Shown: positions 1-8,594, numbered from the stretch's first letter. The stretch: DNA of 64,000 bases from Nonomuraea polychroma (GCF_004011505.1 NZ_SAUN01000001.1:6847501-6911500); one strand, 5' to 3'. Notes: a model not told the origin generated them from the letters alone. Made by a program: numbers and translations.

Positions 1-2799
1 ATGCAGGTCGTGCAGCGCGTCCAGGCCGCCGACCTGGACGATCCGCTCGATCGTCGGCCGCGAGGGCCGGGCGCGGTCCCAGAAGTCGGCCAGCGACGTG
101 TACGGCTGCCCCGCCACCATCCGCTCGACCTCCGCCTCGCTCACGCCCTTGATCGCCGAGAACGGCACCCGCAGCGCGTACCCCTTGCCGATCTCCCCGA
201 TCCTGAACTCCACCCGCCGGCCTTCCGGCGCCCGCGCACGGACCTGGGTGCGCGGACCCAGCCGCTCCACCCGCCAGTCCTTGCCGGACTTGTTGACGTC
301 GAGCGGCAGGATCTTGATCCCGCACTGCCTGGCCTCGTCGATGATGACCCGCGGCGGGTACATGCCGGGCTCGTGCGTGAGCACCCCGGCGAAGAACGCC
401 GCCGCGTGGTGCCGCTTCAGCCAGGCCGACTGGTAGGTAGGCAGCGCGAACGCCGCCGCGTGCGCCTTGCAGAACCCGAACGCCCCGAACGCGTCCAGCA
501 CGTGCCAGGCCCGCTCCACCGACGCGTCGTCGAAGCCGTTGGACTTGGCCAGGGGCACGAACACCCCGCGCACCCGATCCCGCCCCTCCGGCGTGTCGAG
601 GGTGCGCCGCAACATCTCGGCGTACGACAGGTCCCGCCCGGTCATCACCGAGATGATCCTGAGCACCTGCTCGTGGAAGACCACGACGCCGTGCGTCTCC
701 TTCAGCGCCTCCCGCAGCCGCTCGTGCGGATAGTACGGCTGCCGCCACCCGTGCCTGGCCTCCAGGTAGGGGGTGACCATGTCGGAGTTGACCGGCCCCG
801 GCCGGAACAGCGAGATGTCCACGATCAGGTCGTGCAGCGTACGCGGCTCCAGCTTGGCCACCAGCTCCCGCTGACCCGGCGACTCGATCTGGAAGCAGCC
901 GAGAGTCCGGGCGGCGCAGATCATGTCGTAGGTGTCCTGGTCATCGTGGGGAACGTACTGGACGCCGGGGTCCTCTCCCTGCTGCGTGTCCAGCTCGACC
1001 ACGACGTCGTCCACGCGCTTGATCTCGGTCAGCGCGTACGCCATCGCCGACTGCATCCGCACGCCCAGCACGTCGAGCTTGAGCAGCCCGGCCTCCTCCA
1101 CGTCGTCCTTGTCGAACTGCGACATCGGGAACTCCAGCAGGCTGCGCTCCACCGGCGTCCTGTCCCGCAGCCCCGCGTTGCCGATCAGCACGCCGCACGG
1201 GTGCAGCGCGATGTGCCTGGGCAGGCCGTCGAGCTTCTCCGCCAGCCGGAACACCCGGTCCAGGCCCGCCTCGTTGAGCCGGCTGTCGCGCAGCTCGGGC
1301 AGGTCGTGCAGCGACGCGGTGATCTGCTTGGCCCTGATGTGCGGGAACGCCTTGGCGATCGCGTCGATCTCGTGCGGCGGCAGGCCCATCGCGCCGGCGA
1401 CGTCGCGGATGGCGCTGCGCGCCCGGTAGGTCTCCATCATGGACACGCAGGCCACGCGGGCCTCGCCGTACTGGTCGAAGATGGCCTTGTAGCAGTCGAG
1501 ACGGCGGGCCGACTCCACATCGACGTCGATGTCGGGCAGCCCGATGCGGCCTTCGGACAGGAAACGCTCCATGAGCAGCTCGTGGTCGAGCGGGTTGACC
1601 TCGCCGATGCCGATGAGGTAGTTGACCAGGCTGCCGGCGCCCGAGCCGCGGATGGCGCAGCGGATGCCCCTGCCGCGGATCATGTCGGTGATGCCGGCCA
1701 CGGCGATGAAATATCCGGACAGGCGCTTCTTCTCGATGATGGCCATCTCGTCCCGCAGGCGCCCCCTGGCCTCGGCCGAGCGGTCGAGGCCGCGCCTGAT
1801 CAGTCCGTCCTCGACGCGGTGGCGCAGCAGCGGCACCGGGTCCCGGCCGATCTCGGGCAGGTGCAGGTTCGGCGGGTCGTTGCGGAGCGCGAGCAGGTCG
1901 AGCGGCTCCATCGAGCATGCCTCGGCCAGCCGCCTGGTGGTGTACAGCAGCCGCGCCACCCTCGTCTCGTCCGCGCCGCAGACCTTGGCCGCCACCTGCC
2001 ACATCTCCTTGGTGCTCTTGAGGTAGGCGTGCGAGGTGGTGCGGTCCAGGTGGCGCGGGTGCAGCGGGACGAGCTGGCGGGCCGCGTCGAGCACGTCGCC
2101 GACCTGGTGGTCGACCGGGTCCAGATAGCGCACCGCGTTGGTCAGCACGGCGGGCACGCCCATGGACTCGGCCAGGCCGAGCATGCGCACGGCCGTGGTG
2201 GCATCGCGGTAGCCGTACTGGTCGACCAGCTCGATCACGACGCCGGGCACCGTGTCCCGCCACAGGCCGAGCAGTGTCCTGGCCTGCTCGTCGCGCCGCT
2301 CGGCCACCGCGCGGCCCACGTCGGACCTGGGGCCGAGCAGCACCACCAGGCCGTCCTCGGCGCCGAACCCATGATCGCCGCCCGGCTCTCCGGCCCACTC
2401 ACCGACCAGATCGCGGGTCACCTCCGGCTTGCCCCGCTCTCCCGCATGGTGGGCGGCCGTGACCAGGCGGGAGAGGCGCGACCAGCCGCGGCCGCGGGCC
2501 AGCACGGTGACCCGGTCCTCGGCGCTCGGCCCGGTCTTGGGGCGGGGGGCGGGAATGCCGGGAAGCAACGACGGGGGCGGGGTGGCGAGCGCCAGGTTCA
2601 CGCCGAGGACCGGGGCGATCCCGGCCTCGGCGCACGCCTGGGCGTGCTTGATCGCGCCGTAGAGGCCGTCGCGGTCGGTCAGCGCCAGGATGTCCATGCC
2701 GAACTCGGCCGCCCTCCGCACCAGCGCCTGCGGGAAGGCGGTGCCGTAGCGCATGGAGTACGAGGAGCACACGTCGAGGTGCGGGAACGGGGGCGCCAT
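1..2799 (-). CDS. dnaE2: Error-prone DNA polymerase III alpha subunit (DnaE2/ImuC type), 3' end outside the window
   Basis: This is a C-family replicative-type polymerase of the damage-induced DnaE2 class, used in translesion synthesis. The reverse-strand reading frame starts at an ATG (MAPPFPHLDVCSSYSM) and runs off the left edge after 933 codons; family members are about 1,050-1,150 residues, so the C-terminal part is missing here. An N-terminal PHP domain is followed by the polymerase core, with GSGAGSLVNYLIG near residue 400 and the catalytic aspartate motif LPDIDVDVE near 420-428. The PHP motif reads HLDVCSSYS where proofreading-competent enzymes have HxHxxH-type ligands, so the PHP site is probably inactive. 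The start overlaps the stop of the DUF6504 gene by one base (TGATG), so the two are translationally coupled. A LexA box upstream of the pair supports SOS control. DnaE1 is less likely given the partner gene and PHP changes. Confidence 0.9.
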   Translation of the reverse strand, partial: MAPPFPHLDVCSSYSMRYGTAFPQALVRRAAEFGMDILALTDRDGLYGAIKHAQACAEAGIAPVLGVNLALATPPPSLLPGIPAPRPKTGPSAEDRVTVLARGRGWSRLSRLVTAAHHAGERGKPEVTRDLVGEWAGEPGGDHGFGAEDGLVVLLGPRSDVGRAVAERRDEQARTLLGLWRDTVPGVVIELVDQYGYRDATTAVRMLGLAESMGVPAVLTNAVRYLDPVDHQVGDVLDAARQLVPLHPRHLDRTTSHAYLKSTKEMWQVAAKVCGADETRVARLLYTTRRLAEACSMEPLDLLALRNDPPNLHLPEIGRDPVPLLRHRVEDGLIRRGLDRSAEARGRLRDEMAIIEKKRLSGYFIAVAGITDMIRGRGIRCAIRGSGAGSLVNYLIGIGEVNPLDHELLMERFLSEGRIGLPDIDVDVESARRLDCYKAIFDQYGEARVACVSMMETYRARSAIRDVAGAMGLPPHEIDAIAKAFPHIRAKQITASLHDLPELRDSRLNEAGLDRVFRLAEKLDGLPRHIALHPCGVLIGNAGLRDRTPVERSLLEFPMSQFDKDDVEEAGLLKLDVLGVRMQSAMAYALTEIKRVDDVVVELDTQQGEDPGVQYVPHDDQDTYDMICAARTLGCFQIESPGQRELVAKLEPRTLHDLIVDISLFRPGPVNSDMVTPYLEARHGWRQPYYPHERLREALKETHGVVVFHEQVLRIISVMTGRDLSYAEMLRRTLDTPEGRDRVRGVFVPLAKSNGFDDASVERAWHVLDAFGAFGFCKAHAAAFALPTYQSAWLKRHHAAAFFAGVLTHEPGMYPPRVIIDEARQCGIKILPLDVNKSGKDWRVERLGPRTQVRARAPEGRRVEFRIGEIGKGYALRVPFSAIKGVSEAEVERMVAGQPYTSLADFWDRARPSRPTIERIVQVGGLDALHDLH

Positions 2800-3065
2800 C
2801 AGTCCCACGCCCTCAGCAGCAGCCAGCCGTTGCTGGCGGTGTCGTAACGCAGCTCGTAAGAGCCGGCCTCGCGCCCCGGGCTGGCCTCCACCCGCCAGAA
2901 CTGCCGCTCACCGGGGTCGCCCTCGCTGGTCTTCCACCACTCGCGCGCGACCACCCAGTGGTCCAGGACACGACGAACCATATAGAGGCGGTCGCGCCAG
3001 ACGAACTGGGTCGGCTCCCCGTCCCTGGTCCACACCTCTATCGGATCGCCATAGAGTCTGCTCAA
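2799..3065 (-). CDS. DUF6504 family protein, co-operonic with dnaE2
   Basis: This 88-residue protein begins MSRLYGDPIEVW and has a dense pattern of aromatic and charged residues (FVWRDRLYMVRRVLDHWV, EWW), typical of the actinobacterial DUF6504 family. Its function is unknown, but the family is repeatedly found beside imuB/dnaE2 mutasome genes (established context). The start is a TTG with a GGGGAG Shine-Dalgarno about 7 bases upstream. It is the first gene of the operon and its stop overlaps the dnaE2 start. The usual partner genes imuA/recA-like and imuB (DinB-like) are absent from this locus. A role as an accessory mutasome subunit is inference. Confidence 0.75.
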   Translation of the reverse strand: MSRLYGDPIEVWTRDGEPTQFVWRDRLYMVRRVLDHWVVAREWWKTSEGDPGERQFWRVEASPGREAGSYELRYDTASNGWLLLRAWD

Positions 3066-3130
3066 GACGCTTCTCCCCGCGGCTCTGGTCCTCTGTTTGA
3101 GCCACCCGGGGGAAGGCGGGCGCTTATAAG

Positions 3131-3146
3131 TCGAACATATGTTCTC
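3131..3146 (-). promoter_or_regulatory. LexA (SOS) box upstream of DUF6504-dnaE2
   Basis: TCGAACATATGTTCTC matches the Gram-positive/mycobacterial SOS box (CGAAC-N4-GTTCG): the inner GAACATATGTTC is a perfect dyad and only one flank base pair is broken. It lies 66-81 bases upstream of the DUF6504 start and overlaps the last bases of the gntR-type gene that is transcribed toward it. This position fits repression of the dnaE2 operon promoter. Confidence 0.8.
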
Positions 3147-3891
3147 AGCTCCGAGATCGCAAGTCGATTGCCTGCCGAACGAGCGGGTTCGCGCCGATCG
3201 AATTGCGGATGCTGAAGGCCACGCTGCCTGCGCGGTAACGGTCGTCGGAGGTCTCCACGGGGCGGCCCTCGTGGGTGGTGGTGGTCCTGCGCTGGCGCAG
3301 CAGCGGGCTGCCGCGGCGTACCCCCAGCAGGTGGGCGTCCTGGACCCCGGCGGAGACCGCGTCGATGAGGTGCTCGCCGTAGGCGAACACGAGCCCGATC
3401 GCGTCGTACAGCGCCTCGGTGACCGACTCGCAGTCGGCGGGCAGCAGTTCGACGGCGGGGGTCACCCACTCCGCGTACACCGTGCGCTCGACGAGAACGG
3501 GGTCGCCCTCCAGCGTGCGCAGGCGCAGCACCTCCAGCACCTCACCACCGCCTAATCTGGCGGACTCGGCTGCGCTCGCCCGGCGACGGCGCTGCTCGAT
3601 CACCTGGCCGCCGAAACGGTAACCGCCCGCGCGCGCCCACTGCGCGAAGCTGTGCAGCTCGGCGAAGCTCTGGCTGCGCGCGGCCCCGAGCACGATGCGC
3701 CTGGCGCCCTGCCTGGAGCCGACCAGGCCCTCGGCGACCAGCACGGCCACCGCCTGGCGCACGGTGCCGCGGGCCGCGCGGAACCGCCCGGCCAGTTCGG
3801 CCTCGCTGGGGAGCTGGGAACCGACCGGGTACGCGCCGGAGAGGATCTCTTCCCGCAGCTCATCGGCGATCAGTTCATAGCGCGCAACCAA
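3145..3891 (-). CDS. GntR family transcriptional regulator, HutC/FarR (UTRA) subfamily
   Basis: An N-terminal winged helix (YELIADELREEILSGAYPVG, then LPSEAELAGRFRAARGTVRQAV) is followed by a UTRA ligand-binding domain (from about residue 80; SFAELHSFAQWARAGG, VERTVYAEWVTP, TTTTHEGRPVETSDDRYRA). The protein is about 248 residues. The TTG start is preferred because GGGAGGGG lies 6 bases upstream; an in-frame ATG 33 bases further upstream (3924) gives 259 residues but has no better ribosome site. It is divergent from the ABC uptake operon beginning at 4004 and probably controls it. The HutC subfamily includes PhnR-like regulators of phosphonate uptake, which fits the operon make-up, but the effector is unknown. 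Confidence 0.85.
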   Translation of the reverse strand: MVARYELIADELREEILSGAYPVGSQLPSEAELAGRFRAARGTVRQAVAVLVAEGLVGSRQGARRIVLGAARSQSFAELHSFAQWARAGGYRFGGQVIEQRRRRASAAESARLGGGEVLEVLRLRTLEGDPVLVERTVYAEWVTPAVELLPADCESVTEALYDAIGLVFAYGEHLIDAVSAGVQDAHLLGVRRGSPLLRQRRTTTTHEGRPVETSDDRYRAGSVAFSIRNSIGANPLVRQAIDLRSRS

Positions 3892-3946
3892 GGCCGTCCC
3901 CTCCCATTCACGAAAGAGCAACATTCATGCGACTTACTAGTGCTCG

Positions 3947-3960
3947 CTTGTTTGTACAAG
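3947..3960. promoter_or_regulatory. Candidate GntR operator between gntR and the ABC operon
   Basis: CTTGTTTGTACAAG contains the perfect 8-bp palindrome TTGTACAA and outer CTTG/CAAG arms. It sits in the 112-bp divergent intergenic region, about 45 bases before the GTG of the binding protein. Assignment to the neighbouring GntR protein is inference from position. Confidence 0.35.
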
Positions 3961-4003
3961 TTCCTCTAGTTTCTTTGCACACCCCCTGCACAATGGAGGC
4001 GTC

Positions 4004-5158
4004 GTGTTCACATATCGCGCCCGCGCGGCCGGCCTTGCCGCAGCCCTCACCGTAGTCACCGCGGCTTGCGGAGCCGCCCCCGGCACCCAGGCGACCACCC
4101 AAGCCTCCCAAGGCGGGGTGAACGCGGCCACCGCCACCTCCGCCGCCGACTTCGGCGGCTTCGACAAGCTCGTCGAGGCGGCCAAGAAGGAGGGCAACCT
4201 GCACGTCATCGCCCTGCCGCCGGACTGGGCCAACTACGGCGAGATCATCGAGAAGTTCCAGGCCAAGTACGGCATCAAGATCGAGAGCGAGACCCCCGAC
4301 GCGGCCAGCGCCGACGAGATCAACGCGGTGAAGACCCGCAAGGGCCAGGACCGCGCCCCCGACGTGCTGGACCTCGGCCAGTCGTTCGCCATCAGCGGCG
4401 CCGCCGAAGGGCTGTTCGCGCCGTACAAGGTGCAGACGTTCGACAAGATCCCCGAGGGGCAGAAGGAGTCGACCGGGCTCTGGGTCAACGACTACGGCGG
4501 TTACGTGTCCATCGGCTGCGACGCCAAGAAGATCGCCACCTGCCCGACCAGCTTCGCCGACCTGCTCAAGCCCGAGTACAAGGGCAAGGTCGCGCTGAAC
4601 GGCAACCCGACCAAATCCGGCTCGGCCTTCGCCGGCGTGTACGCCGCCGCCCTCGCCAACGGCGGCTCCTTCGACGACATCCAGCCCGGCATCGACTTCT
4701 TCAAGAAGCTCAAGGACGCCGGCAACTACAACCCGGTCGAGACCACGCCGGCCACCATCGAGAAGGGCGAGACCCAGATCAGCATCGACTGGGACTACAA
4801 CAACGCCGCCTACGCGCCCCAGATGGCTGCCAAGGGCATCGACTGGAAGGTCAACATCCCCTCCGACGGCAAGTACTTCCAGATGTACGCCCAGGCCATC
4901 AACAAGGACGCCCCGCATCCGGCGGCGGCCAGGCTGTGGCAGGAGTTCCTCTACAGCGCCGAGGGCCAGAACCTGTTCCTCAAGGGCTTCGCCCGGCCCG
5001 TCCTGATGCCGGCGATGACCGCGGACGGCACCGTGGACAAGGCGCTGGCCGAGAAGCTGCCCTCGGTGGAGGGCACGCCCACGTTCCCGACGAGCGCACA
5101 GGTGGACGCGGCCAAGGCCAAGCTGGCCAGCGGCTGGGACGCCGCGATCTCGGGATGA
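4004..5158 (+). CDS. ABC transporter substrate-binding lipoprotein (phosphonate/iron/polyamine-type cluster)
   Basis: This 384-residue extracellular binding protein has a lipoprotein signal (MFTYRARAAGLAAALTVVTAACG, lipobox TAAC with the anchor Cys at about residue 22). The GTG start has GGAGG 5 bases upstream. The mature part begins FDKLVEAAKKEGNLHVIALP and contains motifs common in family-6/type-1 extracellular solute-binding proteins (TGLWVNDYGGYVSIGCD, DLLKPEYKGKVALNGNP, WDYNNAAYAPQM). It is the first gene of an operon with two permeases, an ATPase and a HAD phosphatase, all overlapping. Gene order and the HutC-type regulator resemble 2-aminoethylphosphonate (phnSTUV) clusters, but iron or polyamine uptake cannot be excluded; no phosphonate-cleaving gene is recognisable. 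Confidence 0.85.
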   Translation: MFTYRARAAGLAAALTVVTAACGAAPGTQATTQASQGGVNAATATSAADFGGFDKLVEAAKKEGNLHVIALPPDWANYGEIIEKFQAKYGIKIESETPDAASADEINAVKTRKGQDRAPDVLDLGQSFAISGAAEGLFAPYKVQTFDKIPEGQKESTGLWVNDYGGYVSIGCDAKKIATCPTSFADLLKPEYKGKVALNGNPTKSGSAFAGVYAAALANGGSFDDIQPGIDFFKKLKDAGNYNPVETTPATIEKGETQISIDWDYNNAAYAPQMAAKGIDWKVNIPSDGKYFQMYAQAINKDAPHPAAARLWQEFLYSAEGQNLFLKGFARPVLMPAMTADGTVDKALAEKLPSVEGTPTFPTSAQVDAAKAKLASGWDAAISG

Positions 5159-5979
5159 GCAGGACTCGTTCGAAGGGCTGGCTGGGGGCGCTGCCCCTGC
5201 TGGCGTTCTTCGCGCTTGTCTTCGGCGTCCCCGCCATCGCGCTGGTGGTGGGGGCGTTCACCGTGCAGGGGCGGCCGAGCCTGGCGAACCTGGCGCAGAG
5301 CTTGCAGGGCGGCTACCTCAACGCCATGATCGGCAGCGTGCGGCTGTCGGCCGTGGTCGCGCTGCTGGGGGCGGTGCTGGGCACGTTCCTCGCCCACGCC
5401 GTCGTGACCTCGCGTTTCACGCTGCTGCGTGAGGCGGTGCTGACGGCATCCGGGGTGCTGGCCAACTTCGGCGGGGTGCCGCTGGCGTTCTTCTGGATCG
5501 CCACGCTGGGCAACTCGGGCGTGGTGAGCGGCCTGATCGGGCTGCCGTCGGGCTCGCTCTACACGTTCTGGGGCCTGGTCGTCGTCTACCTCTACTTCTC
5601 GATCCCGCTGATGGTGCTGGTCATGGCGCCGGCGCTGGACGGGCTGCGGCCGCAGTGGCGCGAGGCGGCCGCGAACAACGGCGCCACCGCCTGGCACTAC
5701 TGGCGCTTCGTCGCGCTGCCGGTGCTCACGCCGGCCATGCTGGGCGGGGTGGTGCTGCTGTTCGGGTCGTCCTTCTCCGCGTACGCCACCGCGAACGCCA
5801 TGGTCGGCACCGTCGTGCCGCTCGTCACCCTGAAGATCGCCAGCGCGCTCACCGGCGACGTGCTGATCGGCTACGAGAACATCGCGCTGGCGCTCAGCCT
5901 CGACATGGTCGTGGTGGCCGGGCTGGTGATGGCGGTCTATCTGCCGCTGCAGAGGAGGAGCTCCCGATGGCTGCACTGA
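5155..5979 (+). CDS. ABC transporter permease (first subunit of the 4004-8594 operon)
   Basis: A 274-residue integral membrane protein with about six predicted membrane spans. It starts at ATG within the ATGA overlap with the binding-protein stop (MSRTRSKGWLGALPLLAFFA). The BPD_transp_1 EAA loop is visible as WREAAANNGATAWHYWRFVALPV, the contact site for the ATPase. It ends 13 bases inside the next permease gene, so the two are translationally coupled. It forms the heterodimeric inner-membrane channel with the following gene. Confidence 0.88.
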   Translation: MSRTRSKGWLGALPLLAFFALVFGVPAIALVVGAFTVQGRPSLANLAQSLQGGYLNAMIGSVRLSAVVALLGAVLGTFLAHAVVTSRFTLLREAVLTASGVLANFGGVPLAFFWIATLGNSGVVSGLIGLPSGSLYTFWGLVVVYLYFSIPLMVLVMAPALDGLRPQWREAAANNGATAWHYWRFVALPVLTPAMLGGVVLLFGSSFSAYATANAMVGTVVPLVTLKIASALTGDVLIGYENIALALSLDMVVVAGLVMAVYLPLQRRSSRWLH

Positions 5980-6818
5980 CCGGCCTGGAGCCCGTCGCCG
6001 CGGTCGCCAAGCCGCCCGCCCGGCCGCGGGTGTGGCGCGGGGTGGTGTTCCTGCTGGCCGCCGCGTACTTCCTGATCCCGCTCGGCGCCTCCTTCTGGTA
6101 CACGGTCCACACGCCCGTCGAAGGCGTGTCGCTGTCCGCCTACGGCGAGCTGCTGACGGCCGAGGGGTTCGTACGGTCGCTGCTGCTGTCGCTGGGCCTC
6201 GCGGTCGCCACGATCGTGCTGGTGCTGCTGCTGTCGCTGCCCGCGATGCTGGCCGTGCGGCTGTTCGCGCCGCGGCTGCGGCCGGTGATGGAGATGTTGT
6301 GCACGCTGCCGCTGGTGGTGCCGCCGATCACGTTCGTCGCCGGGATCGGGACCTCGCTGCGGGTGGGGACCGACGTGCTGGCGCCGACGCCGTTCTGGCG
6401 CACGATCATCGCGGTGCAGGACCCGGGGTTCCCCGTGGTGCTGGTGCTGGCGTACGTGGTGCTGGTGCTGCCGTTCGTCTACCGGTCGCTGGACTCCGGG
6501 CTGCGCACGATGGACGTGCGGACGCTGGTCGAGGCGGCCCGCAATCTGGGCGCCTCGTGGCCGTACGTGGTGTTCCGGGTCGTCGTGCCCAACCTGCGCT
6601 CGGCGCTGGCCAGCGCGTCGTTCCTGACGCTGGCGCTGGTGCTGGGCGAGTACACCGTCGCCAGCCTGCTGGGGTACGAGCCGTTCGCCGTGTGGATCGT
6701 GACCGTCTCCGGCTCCGCGGGGCAGCTCTCGGTCGCCGTGTCCATCCTCAGCCTGCTGCTCATCTGGCTGCTGCTGCTCGCCGTGTCCACCGTCTTCGGT
6801 AGGGAGAAACAGAAATGA
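5967..6818 (+). CDS. ABC transporter permease (second subunit of the 4004-8594 operon)
   Basis: A 283-residue permease starting at ATG with GAGGAGG six bases upstream, inside the end of the preceding permease gene. It has about six hydrophobic spans (first at VFLLAAAYFLIPLGASFWY) and the EAA loop VEAARNLGASWPYVVFRVVVPN near residue 190. Together with the upstream permease and the ATPase it makes a complete importer. Its stop overlaps the ATPase start by four bases. Confidence 0.88.
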   Translation: MAALTGLEPVAAVAKPPARPRVWRGVVFLLAAAYFLIPLGASFWYTVHTPVEGVSLSAYGELLTAEGFVRSLLLSLGLAVATIVLVLLLSLPAMLAVRLFAPRLRPVMEMLCTLPLVVPPITFVAGIGTSLRVGTDVLAPTPFWRTIIAVQDPGFPVVLVLAYVVLVLPFVYRSLDSGLRTMDVRTLVEAARNLGASWPYVVFRVVVPNLRSALASASFLTLALVLGEYTVASLLGYEPFAVWIVTVSGSAGQLSVAVSILSLLLIWLLLLAVSTVFGREKQK

Positions 6819-7888
6819 CCGCATCGGTGGAGCTGCGCGCGCTCCAGCGGGTGTTCGGCAAGACGGTCGCGCTGGACGGCCTCGACCTGGTCATCGCCCC
6901 CGGCGAGTTCGTCGCCCTGCTCGGGCCCTCCGGGTGCGGCAAGACGACGGCGCTGCGGTGCGTGGCCGGGTTCGAGCGGCCGGACTCCGGGGCGGTGCTG
7001 GTGGACGGCAAGGACATCACGAATGTCCCGGCCAACAAGCGGGACGCGGGCATGGTCTTCCAGTCCTACTCCCTCTTCCCGAACCTCAACGCCCGCGACA
7101 ACGTCGCCTTCGGCCTGCGCGTCCGCAACGTGTCCGCGACGGTCCGGCACGCCAAGGCGAACGAGCTGCTGGAGCTCGTCGGCCTGCCCGAGCACGCCGA
7201 CCGCTACCCGCACCAGCTGTCGGGAGGCCAGCAGCAGCGTGTCGCCCTGGCCCGCGCGCTCGCCCTGGAGCCGCGGGTGCTGCTGCTGGACGAGCCGCTG
7301 TCGGCGCTGGACGCCAAGGTGCGCGTGGCGCTGCGTGAGGAGATCCGCCGCCTCCAGCTCGACCTCGGCATCACGACGATCTTCGTCACCCACGACCAGG
7401 AGGAGGCGCTGTCGGTCGCCGACCGGGTGGCGGTGCTGCGTGACGGGCGGCTCGAACAGGTGGGCTCGCCTGCCGAGATCTACGACCGGCCGGCCACGCC
7501 GTTCGTGGCGGAGTTCGTCGGCACCATGAACCACCTCGCCGGTCACCTCACCGGGGATCAGGTGTCGGTGCTCGGGCAGCTCCTTCCCGTGGACGGGGAG
7601 GTTCCTGAGGATCCGTCCGTGGACGTGCTGATCCGTCCGGAGGCGGTGCGGGTCGTCCCGGACGAGGACGGGGCCGCCGAGGTGATCACGGCGTCGTTCC
7701 GCGGCGCCTCCGTACGGCTGCGGCTGGCGGTCGAGGGCGGGGAGGTCCTCGCCGACGTGCCCGGGCACGAGGCGGCCAGTCTCGGGCCCGGCACGCGGGT
7801 GGCCGTCCGGCTGGTGGAGCGGCCGGTGCTGGTGGCGGCCCGTACGGTCACGGTCCCCGCACCCGTCGTGGCCGCCGATGCCGTCTGA
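6815..7888 (+). CDS. ABC transporter ATP-binding protein (PotA/PhnT/FbpC-like, with TOBE domain)
   Basis: A 357-residue ATPase with Walker A GPSGCGKTT (residues 37-45), Q-loop FQSYSLFPN, signature LSGGQQQRV, Walker B VLLLDEP and the switch His in THDQEEAL. The C-terminal 100 residues (from about VDVLIRPEAVRVV) form the TOBE-type regulatory domain of the CUT1/PotA/FbpC group. It overlaps the upstream permease (ATGA) and the downstream HAD gene (11 bases). It energises uptake of the same, undetermined substrate. Confidence 0.92.
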   Translation: MTASVELRALQRVFGKTVALDGLDLVIAPGEFVALLGPSGCGKTTALRCVAGFERPDSGAVLVDGKDITNVPANKRDAGMVFQSYSLFPNLNARDNVAFGLRVRNVSATVRHAKANELLELVGLPEHADRYPHQLSGGQQQRVALARALALEPRVLLLDEPLSALDAKVRVALREEIRRLQLDLGITTIFVTHDQEEALSVADRVAVLRDGRLEQVGSPAEIYDRPATPFVAEFVGTMNHLAGHLTGDQVSVLGQLLPVDGEVPEDPSVDVLIRPEAVRVVPDEDGAAEVITASFRGASVRLRLAVEGGEVLADVPGHEAASLGPGTRVAVRLVERPVLVAARTVTVPAPVVAADAV

Positions 7889-8594
7889 CCGCGTGGCTCC
7901 CGGGCCCGATGCTGTGCTGCTGGACATGGACGGCACGCTGGTGGACACCGAGGGGCTGTGGTGGCAGGCGGCCGAGGCCGTCGCCGAGTCCCTCGGTCGC
8001 CGCCTGAGCCCGGCCGACGTGCCGCACGTGCATGGCCGGACGGTCGAGGACGTGGCCGCTTACCTGGTGCAGGACGAGCCGGCCGGGCACCCGGTCCCGG
8101 ACGATGTGACCGAACGCGCGATCCCTGACGACACGGCCGGGCGGGCGTTCAGCGCGGTGGCCGATCGCCTGACCGACGCCTTCGCCGCCCGGGTCGCGGC
8201 CGACGTGACCGTCGTGCCCGGCGCCCGCGAGCTCCTCGACGGCCTGGCCGCCGCCGCCATCCCGACGGCGCTGGTCAGCGCCTCCCCCCGGCGCGTGGTC
8301 GATCTGGTGCTCCCCCGCCTGGATCACCCGTTCGACCTGGTGATCGCGAACGAGGACACGGCACGCGGCAAGCCGTACCCGGACCCGTACCTGGAGGCGG
8401 CCCGGCGGCTCGGCACGACCCCCGCACGCTGCGTCGCCATCGAGGACAGCCCGGCAGGCGTCGCGGCCGCTCGAAAAGCGGGGTGCCACGTGCTCGTGGT
8501 GGAGCCCCAGCACGGCCTGCCGTCGCTCGACCGCGTGCAAGGGGTCTGCGCCGAGCCGGGCCCTGTGGGTAAGCTAGCGCGCCGTGAGCGGTGA
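7878..8594 (+). CDS. HAD superfamily phosphatase (beta-phosphoglucomutase-like subfamily)
   Basis: This 238-residue protein has the HAD motifs in order: DMDGT with nucleophile D16 and acid/base D18, LVSAS near 132, KPYPDP near 164 and the acidic motif EDS near 189. The alpha-helical cap lies between motifs I and II, as in subfamily I enzymes that act on small phosphoesters. It is the last gene of the ABC uptake operon, overlapping the ATPase gene by 11 bases, so it probably removes phosphate from the imported compound. It lacks the phosphonatase (PhnX) active-site pattern with a Schiff-base lysine in the usual context, so C-P bond cleavage is not supported. Confidence 0.85.
   Translation: MPSDRVAPGPDAVLLDMDGTLVDTEGLWWQAAEAVAESLGRRLSPADVPHVHGRTVEDVAAYLVQDEPAGHPVPDDVTERAIPDDTAGRAFSAVADRLTDAFAARVAADVTVVPGARELLDGLAAAAIPTALVSASPRRVVDLVLPRLDHPFDLVIANEDTARGKPYPDPYLEAARRLGTTPARCVAIEDSPAGVAAARKAGCHVLVVEPQHGLPSLDRVQGVCAEPGPVGKLARRER

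Noticed and set aside
1..2847. Very long open frame on the plus strand opposite dnaE2
   Set aside because: It has Arg/Pro/His/Gln-rich composition, no domain, and is the mirror of a real polymerase gene; an artefact of high GC content.
7878..8594. Phosphonoacetaldehyde hydrolase (PhnX)
   Set aside because: The cluster context is suggestive, but the motif is DMDGTLVDTE and lacks PhnX features; called a general HAD phosphatase.
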